DNA from: Streptomyces sp. V4I2
GTDB taxonomy: Bacteria; Actinomycetota; Actinomycetes; Streptomycetales; Streptomycetaceae
NCBI RefSeq assembly: GCF_030817655.1
Contig: NZ_JAUSZM010000003.1
Span: 7,502,001-7,566,000, forward strand
Direction: 5' to 3'
DNA: 64,000 nt
Shown here piece by piece: positions 8,286 through 15,721 of this stretch (its first letter is position 1; each line of letters starts with the position of its first letter). The notes under the pieces are model-generated. The model worked only from the letters and a program-made list of their open reading frames with translations. It had not been told where the DNA came from and made no database searches. Position numbers and translations under genes: made by a program.

Positions 8286-8297
8286 GCGTTCCCGGGC

Positions 8298-8942
8298 CTA
8301 CTCGAAGCCGTATCTCCGCGCCGACTCCTCCTCCTGTGCCAGCCGGTGCAGCGCCTGGAGCATCGGCTCGACGAAGATCGCGCCCGCGACCGCCGTCTCC
8401 ACCTTCTCCGCCTCCGACGGGTGCGTCTCCACGAAGTCCAGGTCGAGGACGGCCGCCTGATGCATCAACCGGGCGTAGGCCAGGTTCAGTTCGGGATCCC
8501 AGTCGTAGCCGAGCCGGCGGAACGTGGCGATCGCCACCACCAGTGAGCGGTAGGCGGGGGAGATGGTGACCAGGGCCCGGGCGTTCGACCAGCCCAGTGT
8601 CTCCAGGAGTTGATCCACCTCGCGGTGTGCGGCCCGGATGTGCTCGTCCTCCTCGTCCGGCTCGGGAACCTGCGGCAGCGCCCACAGGGCGGCGCCCAGC
8701 CGGATCGTGCGGCCCAGGGAGTCGTCGTCGACATGCCGGAGCACCTCCCGGACCGTCGCCACCGGCACCCGCCCGACCTGGATCATCGCGCGCACCAGCC
8801 GCAGTCGGCGCAGATGCTCCTCGTCGTACTCGGCCGTGGTCGCGTTGATCTGGCGGCCCGGCGTCAACAGCCCTTCGCGCAGGTAGTACTTGATCGTCGC
8901 GGTGGACACCCCGCTGCGCTCGCTCAACTCCGCCAACCGCAT
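8298..8942 (-). CDS. MerR-family transcriptional regulator
   Basis: 214 residues. The N-terminal winged helix reads MRLAELSERSGVSTATIKYY followed by LREGLLTPGRQINATTAEYDEEH, the standard MerR DNA-binding start, then the dimerisation helix. The C-terminal two thirds are helical, without the Cys pattern of metal sensors or a recognisable TipAS-like drug-binding motif, so the effector is unknown. GAGAGG lies 8 nt before the ATG at 8942, and the MerR start is exactly at the first helix. It is divergent from the DUF4188 gene, and a perfect 8-bp dyad in between is the likely operator, so autoregulation plus control of the neighbour is expected. Confidence 0.88.
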   Translation of the reverse strand: MRLAELSERSGVSTATIKYYLREGLLTPGRQINATTAEYDEEHLRRLRLVRAMIQVGRVPVATVREVLRHVDDDSLGRTIRLGAALWALPQVPEPDEEDEHIRAAHREVDQLLETLGWSNARALVTISPAYRSLVVAIATFRRLGYDWDPELNLAYARLMHQAAVLDLDFVETHPSEAEKVETAVAGAIFVEPMLQALHRLAQEEESARRYGFE

Positions 8943-8998
8943 CGCTCGCGCCTCTCTCCGGCGGCGCCGCTCTCTTGCGCCGCACCCTTGGGAAGTGC

Positions 8999-9029
8999 CA
9001 CTATCCAAGCATCGCTCAGAAGGATAGTG
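8999..9029. promoter_or_regulatory. Putative MerR-type operator dyad
   Basis: CACTATCC (8999-9006) and GGATAGTG (9022-9029) form a perfect 8-bp inverted repeat with a 15-bp centre, lying between divergent merR-type and DUF4188 genes, 57 bp and 33 bp from their respective starts. Confidence 0.5.
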
Positions 9030-9061
9030 CCGCTGTCCGACCGGGTAACCAGGGGGTCGCC

Positions 9062-9574
9062 GTGTTCGCGAAACCGACAGTCGGCCGTACGACCGCGGCT
9101 GCCGAAGGCGATGTGGTGGTCCTGCTGATCGGGATGCGGGTCAACCACTTCTGGGCGGTGCACCAGTGGGCGCCGGTGATGCTGTCGATGTTCCGCATGC
9201 TGGGGGAGCTCGCGCGGGACGGCGACCGGGGGCTGCTGGGGCGCGTGCTGCTGACGGCTTCGCCGCGGACGTACTACGTCGTCCAGTACTGGGAGTCCAA
9301 GGAGAAGCTCTACGCGTACGCGACCTCGCCCGACATGTTCCACCACCGGGCGTGGGGGATCGTCAACCGCAAGGAGCGGGCGGGGAAGGTGCGCGGGCAT
9401 GTCGGGCTGTGGCACGAGGCCTATGTCGTGCCCGAGGGGTCGTACGAGTCGATCTACTTCGACATGCCGCCCTTCGGCCTCGCGGCGGCCACGGGGGTGC
9501 TGCCGGTCGAGAGCCGGGGACGGCGGGCGGCGGAGCGGTTCGCGCACCGCTCGGCCGGTGCGGGCGGCGCCTGA
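9062..9574 (+). CDS. DUF4188 domain protein
   Basis: 170 residues from GTG at 9062, with AGGGGG about 6 nt upstream. The whole protein matches the DUF4188 pattern as I know it: VVVLLIGMRVNHFWAVHQWA near residue 17, TYYVVQYWESKEKLYAYA near 82, FHHRAWGIVNRKE, and the terminal GLWHEAYVVPEGSYESIYF. The family resembles heme-dependent monooxygenase or ABM-like ferredoxin folds, but no biochemical function is established. Divergent pairing with the MerR gene suggests it is the regulated target. Confidence 0.8.
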   Translation: MFAKPTVGRTTAAAEGDVVVLLIGMRVNHFWAVHQWAPVMLSMFRMLGELARDGDRGLLGRVLLTASPRTYYVVQYWESKEKLYAYATSPDMFHHRAWGIVNRKERAGKVRGHVGLWHEAYVVPEGSYESIYFDMPPFGLAAATGVLPVESRGRRAAERFAHRSAGAGGA

Positions 9575-9588
9575 GGGGGATCGGGGGA

Positions 9589-9630
9589 GCGAGAAGGGCC
9601 TGCCGCGGCGTTGAGGCAGGCCCTTCTCGC
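9589..9630. terminator. Bidirectional terminator between DUF4188 gene and ndgR
   Basis: A perfect 16-bp stem, GCGAGAAGGGCCTGCC (9589-9604) with its complement at 9615-9630 and a 10-nt loop, sits between two convergent stop codons. Confidence 0.8.
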
Positions 9631-9648
9631 TTGATGTCCCCCAGGGAG

Positions 9649-10365
9649 TCAGCCTGTGCGGCGCAGGGCCTCGGAGAGGCGGCCGGCGGCGTCGATGACC
9701 GCCTGGGCGTGCATACGGCCCGGGTGGCGGGTCAGCCGCTCGATGGGGCCGGAGACGGACACGGCGGCCACCACGCGGTTGGAGGGACCGCGCACGGGCG
9801 CGGAGACGGACGCGACACCCGGCTCGCGCTCGCCGATGGACTGGGCCCAGCCCCGGCGTCGTACGCCCGAGAGCGCGGTGGCCGTGAAACGGGCGCCCTG
9901 GAGGCCGCGGTGCAGGCGCTCCGGCTCCTCCCAGGCCATGAGGATCTGAGCGGAGGAGCCCGCCTTCATCGTGAGCGTCGAACCGACCGGGACGGTGTCG
10001 CGCAGGCCGGACAGGCGCTCCGCCGCGGCGACGCAGATGCGCATGTCGCCCTGGCGGCGGTAGAGCTGCGCGCTCTCGCCCGTGATGTCACGGAGGTGGG
10101 TGAGCACCGGGCCCGCCGTCGCGAGGAGGCGGTCCTCGCCGGCGGCCGCGGCCAGCTCGGCGAGGCGAGGGCCGAGAATGAAACGGCCCTGCATGTCACG
10201 CGCCACCATCCGGTGGTGTTCCAGAGCCACGGCCAGCCGGTGAGCCGTGGGCCTTGCCAGTCCGGTCGCCGCGACCAGACCCGCGAGGGTGGCCGGACCG
10301 GACTCCAGAGCGCTCAGAACAAGGGCCGCCTTGTCCAGAACGCCGACGCCGCTACTGTTGTCCAT
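9649..10365 (-). CDS. ndgR: IclR-family regulator NdgR
   Basis: 238 residues, the exact length I know for NdgR. N-terminal wHTH: SSGVGVLDKAALVLSALE, TLAGLVAATGLARPTAHRL and LEHHRMVARD; the C-terminal IclR effector domain contains GDMRICVAAAERLSGLRDTV and the hydrophobic ligand pocket around AGSSAQILMAWEEPE. In Streptomyces NdgR (AreB) controls leucine and other amino-acid biosynthesis genes and antibiotic production, and it binds upstream of leuCD (family knowledge). Here it is divergent from leuC with 187 bp between starts, fitting that role. Start at ATG 10365: the preceding codons would run into the leuC upstream region. Confidence 0.95.
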   Translation of the reverse strand: MDNSSGVGVLDKAALVLSALESGPATLAGLVAATGLARPTAHRLAVALEHHRMVARDMQGRFILGPRLAELAAAAGEDRLLATAGPVLTHLRDITGESAQLYRRQGDMRICVAAAERLSGLRDTVPVGSTLTMKAGSSAQILMAWEEPERLHRGLQGARFTATALSGVRRRGWAQSIGEREPGVASVSAPVRGPSNRVVAAVSVSGPIERLTRHPGRMHAQAVIDAAGRLSEALRRTG

Positions 10366-10552
10366 GAAACGATACTCGCGTCTCACTCTGTGAAACGCAA
10401 GTTCAATTTTCGGTGGAACACGCCACTCTGGAAGACACAGCGGCCCGCGGAACAAGGGGCCGGCGGCGGATGCCCGGACACAGGGGCGCGGGCGCCGCCT
10501 CCTCAAGATCTCTAGTTGGGCCGGCGCACCTTTGCCGGCCGGAGGGAAAGCG
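10366..10552. promoter_or_regulatory. ndgR-leuC divergent regulatory region
   Basis: 187 bp between the two starts, with an AT-rich patch (AAGTTCAATTTTCGG, around 10393) that stands out from the rest. TGAAACG occurs twice as a direct repeat just upstream of ndgR (10364-10370 and 10391-10397). NdgR is known to bind here in relatives; I cannot define its exact site. Confidence 0.45.
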
Positions 10553-11983
10553 ATGGGTAGGACACTCGCGGAGAAGGTCTGGGACGACCACGTCGTCCGG
10601 CGCGCCGAGGGCGAGCCCGACCTCCTCTTCATCGATCTGCACCTGCTGCACGAGGTGACCAGCCCGCAGGCCTTCGACGGCCTTCGCAAGGGCGGTCGCC
10701 GGGTGCGCCGGCTCGACCTGACCATCGCCACCGAGGACCACAACACCCCGACCCTCGACATCGACAAGCCCATCGCCGACCCGGTCTCCCGGATCCAGCT
10801 GGAGACGCTGCGCAAGAACTGCGCGGACTTCGGCGTCCGGCTGCACCCGCTGGGCGACGTCGAGCAGGGCGTCGTCCACGTCGTGGGCCCGCAGCTGGGT
10901 CTGACCCAGCCGGGCATGACGGTCGTCTGCGGCGACTCCCACACCTCCACGCACGGCGCCTTCGGCGGTCTGGCGTTCGGCATCGGCACCTCCCAGGTCG
11001 AGCACGTGCTGGCCACCCAGACGCTGCCCATGGCCCGCCCGAAGACCATGGCCATCACCGTCAACGGCGATCTGCCCGACGGGGTCACCGCCAAGGACCT
11101 GATCCTGACGATCATCGCCAAGATCGGTACCGGCGGCGGCCAGGGCTACGTCCTGGAGTACCGCGGCTCCGCCATCGAGCAGCTCTCGATGGAGGCCCGG
11201 ATGACCATCTGCAACATGTCGATCGAGGCCGGCGCCCGCGCGGGCATGATCGCCCCCGACGAGACCACCTTCGAGTACCTCAAGGGCCGCCCGCACGCCC
11301 CCAAGGGCGAGGACTGGGACGCGGCCGTCGCGTACTGGAAGACGCTGAAGACGGACACGGACGCCGAGTTCGACGCCGAGGTCGTCATCGAGGCCGCCGA
11401 GCTGGCGCCGTTCGTCACCTGGGGCACCAACCCCGGCCAGGGCGCCCCGCTTTCGGCGCACGTCCCCGATCCTGCTTCGTACGAAGACGCATCGGAGCGC
11501 CACGCCGCCGAAAAGGCCCTGGAATACATGGGGTTGGAGGCCGGGCAGCCGCTGCGCTCCATCAAGGTGGACACCGTCTTCGTAGGCTCGTGCACCAACG
11601 GCCGCATCGAGGACCTGCGCGCCGCCGCCGAGCTCGTGAAGGGCCGCAAAGTCGCCGACGGCGTACGGATGCTGGTCGTCCCGGGCTCCGCGCGGGTGGG
11701 TCTGCAGGCCGTCTCCGAGGGCCTGGACATCGTCTTCAAGGAGGCCGGCGCCGAGTGGCGGCACGCGGGCTGCTCGATGTGTCTGGGCATGAACCCCGAC
11801 CAGCTGGCCCCCGGTGAGCGCTCCGCGTCCACCTCCAACCGCAACTTCGAGGGCCGGCAGGGCAAGGGCGGTCGTACGCACCTGGTGTCGCCGCAGGTCG
11901 CGGCCGCGACGGCGGTCCTGGGCCACCTGGCCTCCCCGGCCGATCTGTCCGACGCCGAGACCCGTACGCCCGCTGGAGTCTGA
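10553..11983 (+). CDS. leuC: 3-isopropylmalate dehydratase large subunit
   Basis: 476 residues, normal for LeuC. With LeuD it isomerises 2-isopropylmalate to 3-isopropylmalate via a [4Fe-4S] cluster in leucine synthesis. Aconitase-family features: MGRTLAEKVWDDHVV start, VVCGDSHTSTHGAFGGLAFG near residue 123, and the three cluster cysteines in VGSCTNGR (near 346) and CSMCLGMNPD (near 407-410). GGAGGG lies 7 nt before the ATG. The gene is followed by leuD after 5 bp, one operon, and is divergent from its presumed regulator ndgR. Confidence 0.98.
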   Translation: MGRTLAEKVWDDHVVRRAEGEPDLLFIDLHLLHEVTSPQAFDGLRKGGRRVRRLDLTIATEDHNTPTLDIDKPIADPVSRIQLETLRKNCADFGVRLHPLGDVEQGVVHVVGPQLGLTQPGMTVVCGDSHTSTHGAFGGLAFGIGTSQVEHVLATQTLPMARPKTMAITVNGDLPDGVTAKDLILTIIAKIGTGGGQGYVLEYRGSAIEQLSMEARMTICNMSIEAGARAGMIAPDETTFEYLKGRPHAPKGEDWDAAVAYWKTLKTDTDAEFDAEVVIEAAELAPFVTWGTNPGQGAPLSAHVPDPASYEDASERHAAEKALEYMGLEAGQPLRSIKVDTVFVGSCTNGRIEDLRAAAELVKGRKVADGVRMLVVPGSARVGLQAVSEGLDIVFKEAGAEWRHAGCSMCLGMNPDQLAPGERSASTSNRNFEGRQGKGGRTHLVSPQVAAATAVLGHLASPADLSDAETRTPAGV

Positions 11984-11988
11984 GAGTC

Positions 11989-12582
11989 ATGGAAGCATTC
12001 ACCACGCACACCGGCCGGGCCGTCCCGCTGCGCCGCTCCAACGTCGACACCGACCAGATCATCCCTGCTCACTGGCTCAAGAAGGTGACCCGGGACGGAT
12101 TCGAGGACGGGCTGTTCGAGGCCTGGCGCAAGGACCCGTCCTTCATCCTCAACCAGCCCGAGCGCAAGGGCGCGACCGTCCTGATCGCCGGCCCCGACTT
12201 CGGCACCGGATCCTCCCGTGAGCACGCCGTCTGGGCGCTGCAGAACTACGGCTTCAAGGCCGTCATCTCCTCCCGCTTCGCGGACATCTTCCGCGGCAAC
12301 TCGCTCAAGAACGGCCTGCTCACGGTGATCGTGGAGCAGAAGATCGTGGACGCGCTGCAGGAGCTCACGGAGAAGGACGCGACTGCTGAGGTCACAGTGG
12401 ACCTTGAGGCTCGTGAGGTTCGCGCCGAGGGCATCACCGCGGCCTTCGAGCTCGACGAGAACGCCCGTTGGCGGCTGCTGAACGGACTGGACGACATCTC
12501 CATCACGCTGCAGAACGAGGCCGACATCGCCGCGTACGAGGCCAAGCGCCCCTCGTACAAGCCGAGGACGATCCAGGTCTGA
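11989..12582 (+). CDS. leuD: 3-isopropylmalate dehydratase small subunit
   Basis: 197 residues, the swivelling domain partner of LeuC. Typical start MEAFTTHTGRAVPLRRSNVD then TDQIIPAHWLKKV, and the substrate-binding segment GPDFGTGSSREHAVWAL near residue 66. Five bases after the leuC stop, so translationally linked. A TGA ends it at 12582 and no strong terminator is obvious directly after it. Confidence 0.98.
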   Translation: MEAFTTHTGRAVPLRRSNVDTDQIIPAHWLKKVTRDGFEDGLFEAWRKDPSFILNQPERKGATVLIAGPDFGTGSSREHAVWALQNYGFKAVISSRFADIFRGNSLKNGLLTVIVEQKIVDALQELTEKDATAEVTVDLEAREVRAEGITAAFELDENARWRLLNGLDDISITLQNEADIAAYEAKRPSYKPRTIQV

Positions 12583-12859
12583 CCGGAGCGATCGCCCCAA
12601 GCAACTGAACAGGTCGAGTTTCGGCCACCGTGACACCCCCGCCGTACCCCCGATCAGCCCGATCGGGGGTACAGCTGTGTCTGCACCCGAACGGCCCTGG
12701 ACGCCCCGACCCGCCATCTCAACTTCCCACGTTACGACGGTTGTTGTCGGGGTACGCGACCGTTGGGACCGTGGCTCCAACGGGCGCCCGGGAGGCCGTT
12801 CGAGGCGGCAGTTGCACCCTGAGCAGGCGACAACTCGCCCCAGATGGCACAATCTGTGC
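12583..12859. other. 277-bp intergenic region before the hupS-linked gene
   Basis: No gene supported. CCCCCGATCAGCCCGATCGGGGG near 12649 forms a hairpin (CCCCGATC/GATCGGGG) plausible as the leuCD terminator. ATGGCACAAT at 12844-12853 may be a -10 region placing the transcript start at or next to the ATG at 12860. Confidence 0.4.
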
Positions 12860-13090
12860 ATGGAACACGACGGCCAACTCGAGCTCTATGCGGCAGTCGC
12901 GGACCAACTCAAGGAAGCGCACACAAGAGTGCGCGCACTGCAAGTCCCGGAGGGCGTACGGATGGCGCTGACCCGGAAGCTGCTGGTCATTACGGCCGCG
13001 GCCAAGCACGATCTCGCCGATGCGACAAGGCGTCTGGAGCGGTTCGTGGCGGACCTCGACGCGGGTCGATTCCCCGAAGAGGAACGCTGA
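12860..13090 (+). CDS. Conserved small protein (76 aa) upstream of hupS
   Basis: Unnamed small acidic-basic helical protein beginning MEHDGQLELYAAVADQLKEA and ending LDAGRFPEEER. It looks entirely alpha-helical with heptad-like spacing and has no signal peptide or cysteine. There is no ribosome binding site before the ATG, but CACAAT lies 6 nt upstream, compatible with a leaderless transcript, which is common in Streptomyces. I remember a similar gene in this position in other Streptomyces but no function. A longer in-frame start exists but adds an Arg/Pro-rich extension of low plausibility. Confidence 0.65.
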   Translation: MEHDGQLELYAAVADQLKEAHTRVRALQVPEGVRMALTRKLLVITAAAKHDLADATRRLERFVADLDAGRFPEEER

Positions 13091-13228
13091 ACGAGTCCGA
13101 GACAGTCGAGTTCGTTGCGGCGCACGGGTGATAAGCCCGTTTCGTGTTTGATTTGCGGTATATATCTGCCTAACGTGCGAAAAAAGCTTGAACACTTTCG
13201 TTCTGGCAATGTCTCCGAAGGGGAAGAC

Positions 13229-13867
13229 GTGAACAAGGCGCAGCTCGTAGAAACCATTGCCGACAAGATGGGCGGCCGTCAGCAGGCCGCCGAGGCTGTC
13301 GACGCCGTCCTCGACGCCGTCGTCCGCGCGGTCGTCGCGGGTGACCGGGTCTCGGTCACCGGCTTCGGTTCGTTCGAGAAGGTGGACCGTCCGGCCCGTT
13401 ACGCCCGCAACCCTCAGACGGGCGAGCGGGTCCGGGTCAAGAAGACCTCCGTGCCGCGCTTCCGCGCGGGCCAGGGTTTCAAGGACCTGGTGAGCGGCTC
13501 GAAGAAGCTCCCGAAGGGCGACATCGCCGTCAAGAAGGCACCCAAGGGCAGCCTGACCGGTGGTGCTTCCGCCACGGTCAGGAAGGCCGCCGCGAAGAAG
13601 GCCGCCCCGGCGAAGAGGGGGACGGCCGCCGCGAAGAAGACCACGGCGCGCAAGACGACGGCCAAGAAGACCACGGCCGCCGCCAAGAAGACGACGGCCA
13701 AGCAGGCGCCCGCCAAGAAGACCACGGCGACCGCCAAGTCCACCGCCGCGAAGCAGACCACCGCCAAGAAGGCCCCGGCGAAGAAGGCGACGGCCAAGAA
13801 GGCCCCCGCCAAGAAGTCGACGTCTCGCACCACCACCGCCAAGAAGGCCACCGCCCGCAAGAGGTAA
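13229..13867 (+). CDS. hupS: HU-family nucleoid protein with histone H1-like tail
   Basis: 212 residues: an HU domain in the first ~93 residues (MNKAQLVETIADKMGGRQQA, VTGFGSFEKVDRPARYARNP, VPRFRAGQGFKDLV) followed by a long Lys/Ala/Thr-rich tail made of degenerate AAKKTTA and PAKK units. This bipartite form is the actinobacterial HupS, a nucleoid protein expressed mainly during sporulation in Streptomyces, where it compacts spore chromosomes (family knowledge). The start is the GTG at 13229 behind GAAGGGGAAGAC; upstream in-frame starts would add a non-HU leader. An AT-rich tract at 13146-13165 (TTTGAT...TATATAT) is a likely promoter. Confidence 0.96.
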   Translation: MNKAQLVETIADKMGGRQQAAEAVDAVLDAVVRAVVAGDRVSVTGFGSFEKVDRPARYARNPQTGERVRVKKTSVPRFRAGQGFKDLVSGSKKLPKGDIAVKKAPKGSLTGGASATVRKAAAKKAAPAKRGTAAAKKTTARKTTAKKTTAAAKKTTAKQAPAKKTTATAKSTAAKQTTAKKAPAKKATAKKAPAKKSTSRTTTAKKATARKR

Positions 13868-13890
13868 GGGCACACGGGCACTCACGCGCC

Positions 13891-13918
13891 GGGCCGGACT
13901 CCCCACGGAGTCCGGCCC
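13891..13918. terminator. hupS terminator
   Basis: GGGCCGGACTCC (13891-13902) and GGAGTCCGGCCC (13907-13918), a perfect 12-bp stem with a 4-nt loop, between convergent hupS and the small minus-strand gene. Confidence 0.8.
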
Positions 13919-13938
13919 GCGGCGTGTCCACAGGGCCC

Positions 13939-14142
13939 TCAGAAAGTGTGGAGCGTGACCAGGGTGGCCCGGCGGGCCTCCCCCTCGCCCTCCGTCTCGA
14001 TGCGCACCCGCTGCCCGGGCCGCAGCAGTCTGAGCCCGCCCGCGTCGAACGCCGGCGCGTCGAAGGGCACCGGGGTGCCGTCGTCCAGGAGTACCTGGCC
14101 GCTGCGGCTGTCGGGGTCGTACGTGTATGCGGTCGCCTGCAT
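13939..14142 (-). CDS. Small beta-rich protein (67 aa), OB/cold-shock-like
   Basis: 67 residues starting MQATAYTYDPDSRSGQVLLD and ending ATLVTLHTF. The alternating hydrophobic pattern and the phrase FDAGGLRLLRPGQRVRIETEG resemble the second half of a cold-shock/OB barrel, but the RNA-binding RNP motifs of Csp proteins are not convincing. It lies 9 bp downstream of cofC on the same strand, so the two are probably co-transcribed. No specific function can be given. Confidence 0.7.
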   Translation of the reverse strand: MQATAYTYDPDSRSGQVLLDDGTPVPFDAPAFDAGGLRLLRPGQRVRIETEGEGEARRATLVTLHTF

Positions 14143-14151
14143 GACGGCAGC

Positions 14152-14790
14152 CTACTGCCCGGGAATCAGCAGCCGCGCGGCCGCCGCGGCCGTCCGTGGA
14201 CCCACCCCGAGGGCGAGCGCGGCGCGCAGGTCGGCGCCGGTGTCCACGTCCTGGCGTACGGAATCCACCGCGTCGAGGACGAGTTCCGCGGCACCGGACA
14301 CGCGATGGCGGGCGCGGGAATCCGTACCGAAGGCGGGACGCAATTCCTCGCCTTCCCGGGCGGCCAGCAGAGTGGTGCCGATTTCGGCGGCGTCCGGGAG
14401 AAAAGCGCGGGGGAATTCCGCGGCCGCGTCCAGTACTCGGGCCAATTCCAGCGGGCGCAGTGCCGGAAGATCGGCGTTCAGGGCCGCCACGGCGCTTTCC
14501 GGGCGCTGCGCGCGTACGACGGCCGCCGCGTGCGCCAAAGCGGCGTTCAGGCCGCCGGCGGGCTCGTCGGTGACGATGTGGGCGCCCAGTGCGCCCAGCT
14601 CCCGGCCGGCCAGGACGTCGTCCGTGACGACTGCCACATCCTTCACCGCGGGGCAGGCCAGCGCGGCCGCCACGGTGTCCTGGGCGAAGGCCAGGGCGAG
14701 GCCCGGGCGCAGCCCGTCGGAGGCGGTGTCCGAGAGCCTGCTCTTGGCCCGCGCCAGAGGTTTCAGGGGTATGACCAAGGTCCACTGCAC
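14152..14790 (-). CDS. cofC: 2-phospho-L-lactate / phosphoenolpyruvate guanylyltransferase
   Basis: 212 residues from GTG at 14790. Nucleotidyltransferase of coenzyme F420 synthesis that loads GTP onto 2-phospholactate or, in actinobacteria (FbiD), phosphoenolpyruvate. Sequence support: N-terminal VIPLKPLARAKSRLSDTA (nucleotide-binding, basic), VAVVTDDVLAGRELG, the metal-binding NADLPALRP near residue 112, and C-terminal FGTDSRARHRVSG. Full family length. It is divergent from the acyltransferase-gpsA unit and leads the small gene downstream. The other F420 genes are not in this window. Confidence 0.9.
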   Translation of the reverse strand: MQWTLVIPLKPLARAKSRLSDTASDGLRPGLALAFAQDTVAAALACPAVKDVAVVTDDVLAGRELGALGAHIVTDEPAGGLNAALAHAAAVVRAQRPESAVAALNADLPALRPLELARVLDAAAEFPRAFLPDAAEIGTTLLAAREGEELRPAFGTDSRARHRVSGAAELVLDAVDSVRQDVDTGADLRAALALGVGPRTAAAAARLLIPGQ

Positions 14791-14944
14791 GAGCGTTTCG
14801 TCCCTCTCTTGTCGCGGCCATTGTCACTCAGCCGTCACCAGGACCATCTGGCGGTCGCGGAGCCGGGGCGTACGGTGTTCTCGACAGACCGGCGGCCTGG
14901 GGCGACACTTGTGCGGCCCCCAGGCCCTAGAGGAAGGTGTCCGC

Positions 14945-15721
14945 GTGCCCCGCCGCAGAATCGGGTTCTGGTACCGCTTCGCAGCGGTCCTGTGCAAACC
15001 GCCGCTGGTGGTTCTGATCAAGCGGGACTGGCGCGGAATGGAGAACATTCCGGTCGAGGGCGGATTTATCGCCGCGGTGAACCACAATTCGCACATCGAT
15101 CCCTTCGCTTACGGTCACTTCCAGTACAACACCGGCCGTGTTCCAAGATTCCTGGCGAAGAGCAGCCTTTTCCGGAAGGGATTCGTCGGCGCCGCGATGC
15201 GCGGCACCGGACAGATCCCCGTCTACCGCGAGAGCACGGACGCGCTCAGCGCCTTCCGCGCCGCGATCGACGCCGTGGAGCGCGGCGAATGCGTCGCCTT
15301 CTACCCCGAGGGCACCCTCACCCGCGACCCGAACGGCTGGCCCATGACCGGCAAGACCGGTGCCGCCCGGGTCGCCCTGCAGACCAAGTGCCCGGTGATT
15401 CCGGTGGCCCAGTGGGGCGCCAACGAGGTGCTGCCGCCGTACGCCAAGAAGCTCAACCTCCTTCCGCGCAAGACGCACCGGGTGCTCGCGGGCCCGCCCG
15501 TGGACCTGGCGTCCTTCTACGACAGGGAGATGACCCCGGACCTCCTGAAGGAGGCGACCGAGGTGATCATGGCCGCCATCACCCGCCTGCTGGAGGACAT
15601 CCGCGGCGAGAAGGCGCCCGTCACGCCCTACGACCCGCGCCGCGAGCGGATCGAGCAACGGCGCCGCACCCGGGCGCAGACGCAGCGGAAGGTCGAACAG
15701 GAAGAGGGGCAGGGCACGTGA
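14945..15721 (+). CDS. plsC: 1-acyl-sn-glycerol-3-phosphate acyltransferase (PlsC-type)
   Basis: 258 residues; transfers an acyl chain to lysophosphatidate at the membrane. The acyltransferase blocks are clear: NHNSHIDPF (HX4D, near residue 44), RGTGQIPVYRES, the FYPEGTLTR block (near 121) and a Pro-rich VIPVAQWGANEVLPP. The N-terminus is amphipathic/hydrophobic (FWYRFAAVLCKPPLVVLI). GTG at 14945 is preceded by AGAGGAAGG. Its TGA overlaps the GTG of gpsA by 4 bp (GTGA), and gpsA makes the glycerol-3-phosphate from which lysophosphatidate is built, so the pair forms a phospholipid-precursor unit. Confidence 0.88.
   Translation: MPRRRIGFWYRFAAVLCKPPLVVLIKRDWRGMENIPVEGGFIAAVNHNSHIDPFAYGHFQYNTGRVPRFLAKSSLFRKGFVGAAMRGTGQIPVYRESTDALSAFRAAIDAVERGECVAFYPEGTLTRDPNGWPMTGKTGAARVALQTKCPVIPVAQWGANEVLPPYAKKLNLLPRKTHRVLAGPPVDLASFYDREMTPDLLKEATEVIMAAITRLLEDIRGEKAPVTPYDPRRERIEQRRRTRAQTQRKVEQEEGQGT

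Noticed and set aside
9649..11121. 490-codon minus-strand frame covering ndgR and part of leuC
   Set aside because: The upstream half is antisense to leuC; NdgR itself begins at ATG 10365 and has full family length.
13560..13867. Frameshifted or contaminant sequence in the hupS tail
   Set aside because: The Lys/Ala-rich repeat stays in frame to a normal stop and is the known histone H1-like tail of actinobacterial HupS.
12719..14827. 702-codon minus-strand frame across hupS and cofC
   Set aside because: Arg/Gly-rich shadow frame created by high GC content and the repetitive hupS tail; real genes occupy other frames.
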